Positions 47,181-59,219 of a stretch of 64,000 nucleotides of DNA are shown here, piece after piece; within the stretch, counting starts at the first letter, position 1; each line of letters begins with the position of its first letter. This DNA comes from Eonycteris spelaea (lineage: Eukaryota; Chordata; Mammalia; Chiroptera; Pteropodidae), in contig PUFA01000167.1 of NCBI GenBank assembly GCA_003508835.1, positions 1,674,001 to 1,738,000 of the forward strand, given 5' to 3'. A program made the translations under genes and the position numbers. Below the pieces are notes generated by a model that did not search any database, was not told the DNA's origin, and saw nothing but the letters and a program-made list of their open reading frames with translations.

Positions 47181-48559
47181 GGGCACTTATAGGAATGGAG
47201 TCGACTTTTTCCTAAGAAACCCAAAGACTAAAATGAGAATTTCAGAAAAGAAAAATGTGTTCTATGGTAGAAAAATATATCAAAAACTTGAGAAGTAGAA
47301 GAAACGGTAACTCTGGTTAATAAAATGTAGATTAATAGAGCATGACAATACTTTTGTTTCCAGTATATTTTTGAAATTTATAAACTATTAGTTCTCCTTT
47401 TTGCCTTAGGCATTACAATATAGAGACTGTGTGAAAGAGTATAATTCTACATAAATATTATTAATTTCATTGAACAATCTTTGAAGATTTAGTGTTTTTA
47501 TATTTGAGGTCATAGTAGCATGTTATAGAGAAGTAATGTAGCACAGAAGAAGGATTTTAGGGCCCCAAGTTAGAAATGCTAGAATCTAGCTTTATTATTT
47601 AAAAATTTTGTAAACTTTTAGCCCACCAAAATTTTAAGTACTTCATCTATACAAGAATTAGAAAAGTCTATCTCTACCATCCACTCCCTAAGTTTCTACT
47701 TCAGCTCATAAATTGGGAACTACCAACACTTCTCATTCACAGGCAATTCTTTAGAGCCAAGTACAATTATTTTCTCTGCATTTTACTCCTCTTTCCTCCA
47801 AGAAGGAGTGACTTAATGGATTAATAATATTAAAGAGAATTTAACATCTTTTTAACCTTCCTTCCCTTTTTGGAAGAGATAATGCATTAATATTCCCTGT
47901 ATAGGTATGACTTTTGTTGTTGTTGTTGAGGCCGGAAACGATTATCTTTGTTTTCAGTTGTTTCAGAATCAAGAAAAGGAGGTGATTAACCAGTAATCTC
48001 CAGTGATCCCAACAATAATACTTGTGATGTTAGTTCCAGATCAAGAAGGCAGAATGAGCAACAAACTCGCATTGATTTCAGGACACCATGGAAACCCTAC
48101 AGATTTTAAGCTATCATATAACAGTACGAAAAAATGAATTTCATTATCAAAGAAGATACTGTGGGGTTGGAGGTGGTAACATCAGAGAAGAGAGTCCAAC
48201 AAATTTCTGAAAGACAGAGAAGTGATCAAAGGCTATTGGTATATGAAACTGAGCAGACCAAAATGCAGATCCATTTTCACTAATAGCTGACGGCAGTGGA
48301 GATGGAGGTGGAAGTCAATCTTCGTTGGAGGCACCAGGCTGGAGTTGGCAAATAAGGCAGAGTGTGCTAATGAGAAATAGAGTAGACAGAAAGATTATCC
48401 AGAGGTCCTTGAACCAAATAGCTGCCCAATGTACCTCTTGTCCCTTCTTCCTCAGGCCATAAAGTAAAGCACCAAGCAGTCTGAGGTCTCTTTGTTCAGT
48501 AATTGGTGGAACTACTAAGGCTTCTCTTGGGGTTTAAAGTGAAAACCTCTCTCTTTTTT
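47181..48559. other. Mostly unassigned; possible MIR at 47535-47670
   Basis: A weak MIR-like order ('gaagtaatgtagcacagaag', 'gctagaatctagctttatta', 'cttcatctatacaag') lies at 47535-47670. GTT repeats at 47918-47930. The rest is unassigned. Confidence 0.35.
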
Positions 48560-48904
48560 TTTTTTTTCTAGCGTTTAAAGAGACTGCAAATGTCAGCTGA
48601 TGTCTGTATCACTCACCCTGAAACAAATTAGATTATTCGACATAACCTTGCCCACATACATAAAACTGCCAGTCATATTTCAATTCAGCGGAGGGTACTT
48701 TTTTGTGAAAACCCTGTTGACGCCACAGCAGAGGGAACTTACACCAACCGCTTAGAATACAGAGGCTCATTTTTTATTTCTAAAAGTAGTTTGATGACAA
48801 AAAAAAAAAGATTTAAAAAGAATAGGAGAACTAAAAGCACAAAAGAAAAAGACTAACAAAACAGAAAAACCAATTCTGCGGAAAACAGAAGAAAACTTAG
48901 TAAT
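48560..48904. other. Repeat-free complex block (candidate conserved element)
   Basis: After a T13 run (48555-48567) the sequence to about 48780 is complex and non-repetitive. It then becomes A-rich. No function can be assigned. Confidence 0.2.
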
Positions 48905-49130
48905 AGCATTTATATAGCATATACTTGGAGTCAGACATTGTTCTAAGGACTTTGCGAATATATTAACTTATGTTTTCCTCACAACCACCTTCCCGCAGTA
49001 TGTATCACCACTATCTTCATTTTGCAGATAAGGAAACTGAGGCACAGAACGTGCAGTTAGAGACATATAGCCATAAGTGGTAGAGCCATGATTCTGACAG
49101 GGGCAGCCTGACCCTCAGAGTTTGATCTCT
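48905..49130 (-). repeat. MIR SINE
   Basis: Reverse MIR: 'gacattgttctaaggacttt', 'agataaggaaactgaggcac', 'ataagtggtagagccatgat', 'cagcctgaccctcagagtt'. Confidence 0.85.
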
Positions 49131-50029
49131 TAGTGAATTTGCCAGTGCTAACTGATATCCTGGCTGTGAAGACATTACATTCATGTAATAAGAATAGAAT
49201 TCAATAAAAAATGAACAATGCAGCTGCAAGAAGAGATTTTAAAGATCAAAAACATACAACCAAAATAAACACACGGCATAATTAATTAAAAGCAAATACG
49301 AACATTTAGAAGAGATTATAACCAGACACACATAAGAGCACATGGTTACATAGTTTAGCCAGAAATGGAACATTTATACGCACCTTCCCATGTTGGGACA
49401 GTGAGAACTATAAACATGTGTAAGAGCTGGCCCTCGAGGAGCTTGCAGGCACTCATGGTTCTACGTAAGGGAAAAAACAAGCAAACTGCTTCTGGGATCC
49501 ATCGGCGGCTTGGCAGCCTGATACAGAATAGCCAGAGAGAATAAGTGAGCACTAGCTCCCCAGCCTTATCATTGATAATGATCCCTCTGAAGCATAGAGG
49601 AGAGAACCTTCTCCTCCCCACCCACCACACTCTCTCCCGCACAACACAGGCTCACATTGTTAGGCTCTGCAGAAAGGGGAATTGCTTCTCAGATGCAGGT
49701 CAGCTTTTAAGGTCTCAAATAGAATCTGCTTTGTGCATATAGACATGCTGCAGGAAAGTTTTGGTGAGGGAGAGCAATTCAGAAAGTACCTGTGAGAAAG
49801 ATGGACTTCCCTGTGCCACCTCTTTTGCGCCCATTTCAAAATGCTGTGAGTCCCCGCCCCAACCTCCTAACACAAACACACACAACCATATCGAGTCATC
49901 ACAGAGAGACTGCAGAAGAAAGTCATCCTGGCATTCCTGAGTCCAACTCACTTCCTCCATCTATGGAAAGGGAAAAAAGTCACCCATGGAAGGAATAGAT
50001 ATAGGGAGATAATTGCTCCTGTGATGGTA
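49131..50029. other. Unassigned sequence
   Basis: No gene. The 95- and 81-codon minus frames lack motifs. No repeat recognised. Confidence 0.35.
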
Positions 50030-50480
50030 AAGTTTCTTAAAAGCAGACAACAGAATTCTTTCTAGGTGGTACAAGAAGGAAGAGATTTATTAGAGCATAC
50101 CGAATGGATTACAGAATACTGAACAGATTACAGGAAGAACAGAGAACACAGAGTCTGAGAACAGCTTCCAGGAATTACTCCCAGCTCCTCATCACACCAG
50201 ACTACTAGCCTGGAAAAAGGCATGCTTCACCTCAATATTGTAAATAAGTCTCTTCTGCCACAATGAGGAAGCTGCCCCACCCCACTCAGAGAACCATTCT
50301 ACCTCAACCCAAATTGGAAGGCTGCTGGTACATCACAACTTTTTCCACCCTGCCCCAAACAAATGAATGCCACCAGCCTGCCTGCTTCTCACATTAGTAG
50401 CCTGATTGCCAAAGTGAATATGTAGACATGTGAGAAAAATTGTGAACTACTTTATTTAAACCATCCTCCACAAGTGGAAT
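50030..50480 (-). mobile_element. Possible degraded LTR (ERVL/MaLR-like)
   Basis: Text such as 'ggtggtacaagaaggaagag', 'atttattagagcatacc' and a later CCC-rich part resembles reverse-oriented LTRs that begin with a 'tttatt' polyadenylation complement. No target duplication or firm family match. Confidence 0.3.
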
Positions 50481-50894
50481 TCATCCTAATATGGAAAGAT
50501 CACCACAGAAGGAAATTCCACAGAATTACTTTGTAACCCTTGCAATATTTAACAACCCACAATTATTAAGAAATTCTTCTTTATATCTAACCTAAATCCC
50601 TCTTGCTACATTTTAAAACATTTCCTTGTTTCCTTCTCTTGAGGAGATGGAGAACAGCTGGTCAGCATTTTGCATACTTTGTCTCCAGGCTAAAATAATC
50701 CCAGCTGTTTTAACCCTTCCTGGAAGGCTGTGCCCTCTCCCCTGTGATTCTATTTTCTTCTATCACTTTGAATCCTCCCTGTAACTCCTTTTCACGATTA
50801 GGGCCTGTCTGGGGACTGAGCAGTGTGAAAAAAAAAAACTCAATCCTTTTTCAACATTATCAATACCAATTCCTAATTTGTAAATAAGCTGTTA
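50481..50894. other. Unassigned spacer
   Basis: Possible L2-like words near 50590-50790. Not assigned. Confidence 0.35.
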
Positions 50895-50905
50895 GAAGTA
50901 CTTGA

Positions 50906-51117
50906 GTCTACAGCCATGCTACCCTGAACTAGCCCCATCTCCTCTGATCTCAGAAGCTAAGCAGGGTCGGGCCTGGTTAGTCATTGGATGGCAGACCACC
51001 TAGGAAGACCAGGTGCTGTAGGTGTACAAAATAAAAAACAAAGGATTGTAAACTGACAAGGTCCTTGCAATCTGCGAGGTCAACCAAGGGTTGCCTCGCC
51101 TAAGGCGGGGGGCGGGG
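50906..51117 (+). mobile_element. 5S rRNA-derived SINE with chimeric 3' tail
   Basis: 50906-51025 aligns to mammalian 5S rRNA over its full 120 nt, starting exactly at the 5S first base. The internal promoter region is well kept (A box 'gaagctaagcagggt', intermediate element and C box 'tggttagtcattggatgg'). A further 92 bp of non-5S sequence follows, A-rich first and ending GC-rich. The whole 212 bp is flanked by an 11-bp target duplication, GAAGTACTTGA (50895-50905) and GAAGCACTTGA (51118-51128), with 1 mismatch. It shares 7 substitutions from 5S with the copy at 59220. From family knowledge, megabat MEG-RS/MEG-RL SINEs are 5S-derived. Confidence 0.8.
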
Positions 51118-51128
51118 GAAGCACTTGA

Positions 51129-51339
51129 ATTCATACTGAGCCATAGTCAGTAAATTACATCCTGAGAGCATTGATAATGAAAGGGAAATTACGCCTCCAG
51201 GACATGGGAGCATTAAGAGGCAATAAGAACAAGCGGGCGGCTGGAAAGAACAAACCATGGGAGTAGCGTAAGGACAATGAGGCATATTGGACTGCTAGGA
51301 TGAAAGGAAGGGCAAAGCTACTCTCCTGAGTCCTGGGTG
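51129..51339. other. Unassigned spacer
   Basis: No repeat recognised. Confidence 0.4.
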
Positions 51340-51640
51340 AGTGTGCTTCAGGAGAAAGGCTCTGTGTGGTGAGGCAACTGCGTCGCACCCCTAGGGCGGC
51401 GGCATCTTCGCACAGCAAATGGGAACTGTAGGAGGTGGGGCAAACGAGCCATCAAAGTGGAAAACACTAGTTCTGAGGGCGACACTGTCTTCCCACTGCC
51501 AAGGAGGGGCACTGCTGCTCCGTTGAGGTGAGTGAGATACCAGGTGCGTGTGCTGACAGTGCAGAGGGACTTGGATCAGTCGCCAGAGCCTCTGCAGAAT
51601 CAAATACCAGGAACACCTCATATTAGCCCAGCACATTAAG
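51340..51640. repeat. GC-rich block, possible ancient transposon
   Basis: Contains CpG-bearing text ('caactgcgtcgcacccctag', 'ggcggcggcatcttcgc') unlike its AT-rich neighbours. It vaguely recalls hAT-type elements with 'cgcctagggcg' motifs. No ends found. Confidence 0.25.
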
Positions 51641-52704
51641 GCCTACGGAGAATGTCCACATTCTTGAATTATATCACACATCGCCCTGTGCTGTTAGCAG
51701 GCTGCATGTGTTATCACTGCTCTACTAAGAAAGAGATGTGCAGGGGATCACATGCCCGGGAAAAGAGCTGGGAAAAGCACTTCACCCTTCTGACTCCTAC
51801 TTTGGTGCTCTTTGCTCCACACCACACTGCCTTTCCTGCAGGTGCTGTCAGGCCAGGGCTCAGTGAGCACTTGCTTGAGATTTTTCTATAAGGAACAGAA
51901 AGCGACTTAGTGAAAGGCTTCTACCATCTGAACCCAAGCCATGCACAAAGCAGGCTCTGTAAGCATTCAGAGGAGGTGAGAGTAAATATGACAAGATGGT
52001 GAGGAGGAGAAAGTTGTTTCCATTGGCACATTGGATGGTAGCCTGTTGATTCCGCCAAATAACTGATTACCTTCAGAAAACCATCTTTACTCTGGTTTCG
52101 GATTGGATGAGGGTCCCTTTAACTATTGTTATCTCCTTGGTAAATAATCATTAAATAAAAAGAAGACAAATTCTTAAAATATATGTGTTCTTTAATAATA
52201 TGAAAGTATATAGTCTAAGAATCATTAATGTTATTTCTTATTCACAACCCCCTAAAACAAGCATTATCCCAAACTGAGTATGCTGTGTACATTGAATTGT
52301 TCATGAGTCAAATAAGAAATGAACACTGTATTGAAACCAAAGCAAAATTTGGTTTTCTTCAGTAAGAAAGGGCTCCTTCCCACCTCTAGAGTTTCCACAC
52401 AGATTAGAGAATGGTCTATTTTATTTTAATCAAGCATTTGGCAAAATGTTAACCAGCCAAAAATGTGGCCTCTGAGCCCAGGCACCAAAGCAACTAATGC
52501 TCTTTCTTCGAGAAATATTATGTCCAACAGATGAGAAGAAATAGAAAACCGTAGTCATGTCAGAACTAGTTAGTAAGTTCAACTATTTCGATTATAGTGT
52601 GAAATTTCTCATAAATCAGCTGTCATCAAGTCATATTGCACAATATCGATTTTTATTGTACCATATTTTGTGGTGGCCCCCAATATAAATTAATGGTTAG
52701 TTTA
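51641..52704. other. Unassigned sequence
   Basis: No gene or clear repeat. Confidence 0.4.
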
Positions 52705-52880
52705 GTGTGTTCAGTTGTTTATTCATTCAACACTCTAGTATGAACATAGAAACATTCAGCCTATACAATTCAGTCAGACCACATGAAACCACTAGTAAAG
52801 AGTCAGAGAGATGCATCTGGTCCCTGCTCCACAGGGTGATCATACAGAATGCTAGAGCTAAACCTACCTGATAATCAGAA
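52705..52880 (-). mobile_element. L2 3' end fragment
   Basis: Reverse L2 tail: 'gtttattcattcaacactct', 'agatgcatctggtccctgct', 'ccacagggtgatcatacaga'. Confidence 0.55.
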
Positions 52881-52935
52881 GGAACGACAATTATACATCT
52901 CGGATCCAACCATGGATGTATAACTATAAGCAATG

Positions 52936-52960
52936 AAATAATAATAATAATAATAAAAAA
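52936..52960 (+). repeat. (AAT)n microsatellite
   Basis: About seven AAT units after 'caatgaaat'. Confidence 0.9.
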
Positions 52961-53396
52961 CCCACCTCATTCTAGATCCCAAGAGACTTTCAGTGAAAAA
53001 GTCTCAACCAAGAGCCATCTTCATTGGCTGCAGCACTTCTCTGCCCTAGCCTGTACTGGGCAACCTCTTTCGAACTAATGTGGGAAGGCAGACTTCCTCA
53101 TCCCTGTGATCATGAGTCCACCCTGGTTTTATTTACTGAGCAGAGCAGAGAAAGCAACATACATTGGAGCCAAATTAGCATGTGATAAAATTCCCTGAGG
53201 GTATTAAAATGAATATACTGTCCCCTCTTCATCAGAGATAAAGTAAGAGAGTGACAAATTTGAGCTCTGCTTCATTACACAATCCCCGAGGACTGTTTCT
53301 GAAAGAAATCTAAAGATTAATGAAATATAGAATTTCCACCCTATAAATGAAGAAACTGATAAACCAATAAATTAATGAAGTGGTTAATGCAGGTCC
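52961..53396. other. Unassigned spacer
   Basis: No repeat recognised. Confidence 0.4.
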
Positions 53397-53860
53397 TTAG
53401 TAGAATAATGTATTATTTTTCTACTGCTGAAGTAAGAAATTACCATAAACTTAAAGCAACACAAATTTATTATTTTAGAGTTCTGGAAGTCAGAAGTCTA
53501 AAACAGCTGGTAGTATGGCATTCCTTCTGGAATTCAACAGGAGAATACATTTTCTTGCCTTTTTCTGCTTCTAGAGGCAGTGGCTTTCCTTGGCTCATGG
53601 CCTCATTGTCTATCGTCAAAGCCAGCAGCAGAACATTATCAATATCTGTCCTCTCTGACCTGGCATCAGTTGTCACATATCTTTCTCTGAATCTGACCCT
53701 CTGCCTCCCTCTTACAGTAACACTTACGATTACATTTGGTACCTGGATAATCCAAGATAATCTCCCCAACTCAAGATCTTAATCACAAACACAAATTTCT
53801 TTAACCGTGAAAAGTAATATATGCGCAGATTTTAGGTATTTGCAGAGAGGGGGGACACAC
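53397..53860 (-). mobile_element. MaLR LTR (MLT1-like)
   Basis: Reverse MaLR words: 'tttctactgctgaagtaag', 'aaattaccataaac', 'gagttctggaagtcagaagt', 'ttctgcttctagaggcagtg', 'cctggataatccaagataat'. The 135-codon open frame at 53375-53782, the longest in the window, lies in this LTR and is not a gene. Confidence 0.7.
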
Positions 53861-53947
53861 ACAAGACTATCACTCTGCCTCGCACAAACAACAATCAAAA
53901 AGTCTAACCCTCACTCGTGAACAAGGTTCTAGCGAGTACATATGGTA

Positions 53948-54040
53948 ATTTCATTCAAGAAATATTTAATAATTTTTTACTAAGTACCAGATACTATAAT
54001 TGACAAACATGTCAAAGCAAATAATAGGCTGAAATACTCC
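53948..54040 (-). mobile_element. L2 3' tip
   Basis: 'ttcattcaagaaatatttaa' followed by 'ctaagtaccagatactataa' is the reversed L2 tail. Confidence 0.6.
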
Positions 54041-54124
54041 TTAGCTAATTTGCAAAGATGTATTTTATTTGCAAAGATATAATTGACAGTAAAAAAGACT
54101 TTCTAAGATCCTTTAAAAAAAATT

Positions 54125-54667
54125 ATGAATGAGATTGTGCTGACATATAATAAAGAGCGTGTACTCCCAACATTTAAAAAAAAATCTACAATTCAAAAAG
54201 AATGGGATAAACAACTCAATAGAAAACATGGAAAAATGGGTAATTTACAAAATAAAACAAATGGATAATGCATATATAATAAGAAATCTTCTTTTACTTC
54301 TCTGGTTGGCAAGATTAGAAAGACTGGTAATGAGTCATTACCAAGGCCTACAAGGCCTGCATGATCTGGCTCCTCTGTCCCTCTCTGATCTAATCTCCTT
54401 ATCTCCACCTCGCTTATTTGCTCCAGCCAAAAAAATGCCTTTTCAACATTGTAATAAGACAACCTAGCAATCTACTAAAACTCAACGTATATGCACCATT
54501 TGAGCTAGCAATGCACTTCTAGAAATTTAATTTTCATAAATATTGATACAAATAAGAAAGCATATATTACAAAATTGGGAAAACTTGGAAACTTCTAAAT
54601 GTTTCTAAGGTTTGGTTAATAAATTAATACACATTCATAAAACAAAATACTATGTAATAACTAATTT

Positions 54668-54668
<1 letters not shown>
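54125..54668 (+). mobile_element. Old LINE-1 3' region with an L2 piece inside
   Basis: The L1-like parts are 'aacaactcaatagaaaacat' on the left and 'catttgagctagcaatgcac', 'ttctagaaatttaattttca' and 'cttggaaacttctaaatgtt' on the right. Between about 54320 and 54430 is clear L2 text ('aaggcctacaaggcctgcat', 'gatctggctcctctgtccc', 'tatttgctccagcc'). Both are strongly diverged. Confidence 0.6.

Positions 54669-54669
<1 letters not shown>

Positions 54670-54698
<29 letters not shown>
54670..54698 (+). repeat. (TG)n microsatellite
   Basis: Fourteen TG units followed by a CCCCCGCATGCATGC segment. It lies at the A-rich 3' end of the preceding L1. Confidence 0.97.
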
Positions 54699-54784
54699 CC
54701 CCCGCATGCATGCAATATTTTTCAAATACATTGACATGGAAAGATTTCTGAATTGTATCATTTAATATATTTAATAACATGTAT

Positions 54785-55128
54785 GTTTCAGCCCTTCAGG
54801 CTACTATAATAAAAATACATAATCTGGATGGCTGAAAAACAACAGAAATTTATTTCTCACATTTTTGGAAACTGGAAGTCTAAACTCAGGTTGCCAGTAT
54901 GGTTGGGTTTCATTGAAAACCGTCTTCCAGTTGTGTTCTCCTGCAGTGAGAGAGGATGAGAGAGCTCCCCAGGGTCTCTTTCATAAGGACAAAAATCCAT
55001 TCATGAAGGCTCTGACCTCATGACCTAATTATCTCCTAAAGGCCTCATCTATGATATCATTATATCACTCTTAGGGATTAGGATTTCAACATATGAATTT
55101 GGGAGGGACACGAACATTCACATGATGG
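54785..55128 (-). mobile_element. MaLR LTR (MST/MLT1-type)
   Basis: Reverse order: 'ttcaggctactataataaaa', 'tttatttctcacatttttgg', 'aaactggaagtctaaactca', 'gacctcatgacctaattatc', 'tcctaaaggcctcatctatg', 'ttcaacatatgaatttggga'. Confidence 0.85.
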
Positions 55129-55849
55129 CGTAAAACCAGAGAAAGTGTTTCTTCAAATCGTCCTTTTTATTTGTCCTACAAATCAGAGAGGAAAGACATT
55201 TTCTCAATCTGGAGTTTCTCTCTATCTTGCAACTTTGAACTATCCTAGCAAAGACTGGCTTTGTTAAGACATTGGAAAATTTCATTCTTGTAGTCTATGT
55301 TTTACTATTCAAAGTGAGCACAGTCTGCTATATACATTATACTCAAAGCCTTCTGGATATTTTCATTATGATATATATTATATAGAGAACTTAGGCATCC
55401 TTAGTATTTTTATAAGCATATGTTCTCTCTTCCTCATGAGGAAATATAGACCTCATTAAAGTAAAATTTTCTAAAATAAAATGTTTGTTCAAAAAAATTT
55501 CAATGCATGTATTAGCATGTGTGTGATTAAAAGATTCCTCCTGCATAAAATGACATAGAAAGTTACATACAATATCTTTAATATTGCGGAACAATATATA
55601 TTATATATGCCCATTTTTGTAACAATAGTAACATGATAGTATATATATAAAATAATTTGAAAAAATAATATACTACACTGTTAATAATGCTTACCTCTCT
55701 GAGGTTGATGGTACTAAGAACTCTCACCTTGTTATGTTGTGTATGAATATCACAATAAGCATGTATTTTAAAAATGTTTTTTAAAAGCTAAGGACTAAAA
55801 ATGAAATGCATTGTCAATTTGAGAATAACATAAAACAGGCCAGTCCTTT
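55129..55849. other. Unassigned AT-rich sequence
   Basis: Several short TATA-type palindromes (55370-55385, 55590-55605, 55635-55650). No gene. Confidence 0.4.
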
Positions 55850-56900
55850 TTTCAAAGCATAAATGTTAATTGCTTTTCACTGATTTGCTTCTTATGACTC
55901 TCTAATTTCTAATTTGATTCTTGGTGACTCCTGATTTTAATTACCATAATAATACAATTCATCATCTAATGAAGATGTAACAACCCTTGCCATTGATATC
56001 CATTCATTGAAATGTCTGTTAACGTCAGTGGATAAAAGCAAATTAACTGTCAGAATTATGCTGTGTGACAATCAAACTTCAGCCCTGACCTTCTATTATA
56101 CATTATGCCTATAAATCATGTCTTCATAGCAGTACCATCACATACTCCCATTTTTGATTTTTCGTTTTGTTTTGTTTTGTTTTTTTAAGAAAAATAGTGA
56201 GCTATGCAAGCACTTGCAAAGGGAGAGAGTGTCCTCAAAGTAATTAGCTCTTAGAGCTGATCCATCACAGAGAATCTCTCATTTCATAGTAAGATTTTGA
56301 GACCTATAAATGTGAAACCTGCACCACCCTCAAAGGAGGAAATTAAACATCTCCTTCGAAAGTGAAGCTCATAATTTTCTACTTGAATGTAGGCCTGGGG
56401 CAAGTTTTTTAAGACCCTGCATTTCCCTTAAGGAGAGAGTGAAAGGCTAACAAATTGGCAATCCCAAAATTAAAATTAGAGCTCTCACAAGGACACCCTG
56501 TCCCTTCCATTGTTCCTAATTGTTCAGCATAACAACTAAATAGCAATTTTAGCATCTACATCATGTTATTTAGGGTTCGACCACAATTCCATTTCTAATT
56601 TCAATGACCATAATAATCTTCTGGTAGAACAACGTTCTAAAAGTCAAAAATTAAAGCAGTTTCTACTCAGAGCTCTCAGGGCTGGCTAATTACACAAATC
56701 AACATTTAGTCTTGGTCTATGAGATTTTATTAGCACTCAAAGTCTTGTGGGGCTCCTTGCTGAATCAGAGTACTAAGGAGAGAACCAGCCTGAGATCTGG
56801 AGAGTAATCAACGAAGGCAAATGTACAAACAGAATTGACCCTTCTCTAGTCCTCAGGAGTTTTCATCTGAGGATCTTGACCCTGGTCGTTCCACCCATGT
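55850..56900. other. Long repeat-free block rich in TAATT cores (candidate conserved elements)
   Basis: About 1 kb without a recognisable repeat apart from a short TTTTG run at 56165-56185. There are many homeodomain-like cores ('tctaatttctaatttgattc', 'agtaattagctc', 'gctaattacac'). No open frame of note. An enhancer cluster is possible but untested. Confidence 0.2.
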
Positions 56901-57751
56901 ATGCATATTACTGGGAGGGATAACTTAAATCCAAACGGTTTTCCTGTTTTGTTTTTGTTTTTGTTTTTTTTTTGTTTTGCTGGCCAGCCTAATGATGCTA
57001 ATGAGCAGAAAATTCAATAAATTCCCTGAGAAGTTAAATTTCTACAGCCTTTTGTTTTGTTTTGTTTTGTTTGCGGGGTGGGGGGGGGCGGGAGGTGTTT
57101 TTGTTTCTTTTTTAATTCTGAGGTAATGCCTGGACCAAATAAAGGAAAATCTTTATTTATCACTTTTGATCTTACTCTCTCATTTAAAGCAAAGGTCCCA
57201 GTTGGGGACCTGAATGTAAAGACAAATATACTAAAAAGCATGATTGTTTGGCATCATTTCTTTCCAGTACATTGCCTAGAGTCTCCTCCATAATGACTCT
57301 GGTCTCAAAAATAGTCAAAAGCAACTGAGTAATTAATTTGTTTTTACATTATAGACAATGGGGATTTTTGCAATGGGGCCTGTTTTTGGTTTTTATTTTA
57401 TTTGAAATATGTAACCTAGATGTCCCTAGACTCTGCCAGCCAAGGAGCACAAGTGAGTCACATTAACATTAATTCCCAAATACTGTTGGCTGATGGGCCT
57501 CAACCTCCTATTGAGAAGGCCCCTTGCTCCAAAAGTTTCTGGATATCTCCCAGGGTGTAGAGTATGCGCTTACATTGGTTGATTTTAAATAGAAAACACC
57601 AATTGTGTTAGCTTTAAAAAAGAAAAAAAATGCATTATAAGGATTAAGAGATGACCTGTAGAACCTAAAGGCAGGGATGTACCTTTCCTCAGAAAACCAG
57701 AAGTCTAAGTCACCCGGAACTTCCCTCTATCTTCCATTGCTGCGTCTTGCT
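56901..57751. other. Unassigned; T/G-rich tracts
   Basis: (TTTTTG)n at 56945-56980 and (GTTTT)n at 57050-57070, the latter followed by a run of 9 G (57080-57088). No gene. Confidence 0.45.
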
Positions 57752-57755
57752 CTAT

Positions 57756-57844
<89 letters not shown>
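57752..57844 (+). repeat. (CT)n microsatellite
   Basis: About 90 bp of CT repeats with one interruption near 57797. The Leu/Ser-repeat frame across it is not a gene. Confidence 0.97.
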
Positions 57845-57847
<3 letters not shown>

Positions 57848-59219
57848 TTCTCCTGCTGATCTAACTCAGTAACAGAAAATTAGGGCAACTGAGACTCCCA
57901 AGTTACGTGACAGAGGTCCAACTACCTGGAGAGGGACTGAAAATATTTCTTGGTCCCAATTCTAAATTGCTAGAGCAGGAACTGATAGTCACAGCTTGAG
58001 CAGGATACCCACCTCTGTTACAGCCCACTGTGGCAAGTGTGGCAGGGACATGTGGCCCTGGAATGGCCTGGTGGAGAGGTGGGGAGAGTGTATTCCCAGA
58101 GATGGGGCTGAACAGAGCCAATGCTGACAGTAGAGAACAGCTTCAGAAATAACCCGTTAGGTATGATTGTTCTCCTTCATGACCCCAGAGTGAGCTGCCA
58201 GGCTCATGGGAGACAGTCTGCTCCACATTGATTATCTCGTGAACCATGTCTTCTGTGTTTCTAAAGGTCACTCTGGCAAACAACATGCCCTGTCCTGCCT
58301 GTAGCAATGCTGTTACAACAAAACTCAATGGTACAAACCCTCAAGATGCTGAAAAGTTACTAAATGCATTCAGTCCTTGGCTTGGGCTTGGGGCCATCTG
58401 TACACATGCTGAAAGGTGAGAAGGTCTCCCTCCGTAGAATGCAGATCTCATCCCTGAGTCCAGGCTAGGTTTATTAGCCCAACTTTCCACAACAAAAATC
58501 AGAGTATAAATGATGTCTGAGCCCACATTTGTCTGATTCTGAAGTCCCTTATTTTTTCCTATTCTAAAAATAAACTTTTAAAAAGTGTGCAGTGGGTACA
58601 TTTTGCTTTAATCAAATATAAGACCAACGTGTACAACAAATAAAAGTTGAAGGGCTTTGGCAGAAGTAGGGTAAAGACAGGGTGGCAGTCACCTATCCTT
58701 GTGCGTCCTGACTCCTGAGGTGGGTGCTGGGAGGATTTCTTAGAATCACTGGGCTTTGCTACCTTCTAGACTAGGTGGGTAGAGAAGTCAGAATAACTTT
58801 CAAAAATTTTATAAATACTTAAGTGTTGGCTACTTAATGTTACTGCTGGCATAAAATTTGAATGTTCACTAATGTTGCGTGTATGGCTCTGAGAGAACAT
58901 TAAAAGGGAATCCAATTTGGGCTTTGTGTTAGACAGTGGAAGGTACCACAATGAATGTTTTCCTGCCCCTCTGATCAACTCACAGAGACACCTAATTCTA
59001 TGTGTTAATTTGAGTTTACTTTCCCTCAGAGTCTTATTAAAATATTTAAAATAAAAATTAAAAGGACAAAAACATATATCCCTTAATGATAGAAAAGAGA
59101 AGAAGGGACTACAACAAGAGAAACACTTGAGGAATTTCTAACAGATAAGTGCACATGGTACCCTACTGGAAGATGTAATAAACTCCCTGCAATTCAACAA
59201 GACAAAAAAATAAAAATCT
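57845..59219. other. Unassigned sequence
   Basis: 57930-58540 is GC-richer than average, with several short open frames but no domains and no recognised repeat. From 58540 to 59219 it is AT-rich. Confidence 0.35.

Noticed and set aside
50906..51025. Functional 5S rRNA gene
   Set aside because: Many changes from 5S, shared with a second copy, and flanked by a target duplication; no T-run terminator right after the gene.
53375..53782. 135-codon open frame, the longest in the window
   Set aside because: It lies within a reverse-oriented MaLR LTR and has no protein similarity that I recognise.
57677..57859. Leu/Ser-repeat open frame
   Set aside because: Product of the CT microsatellite.
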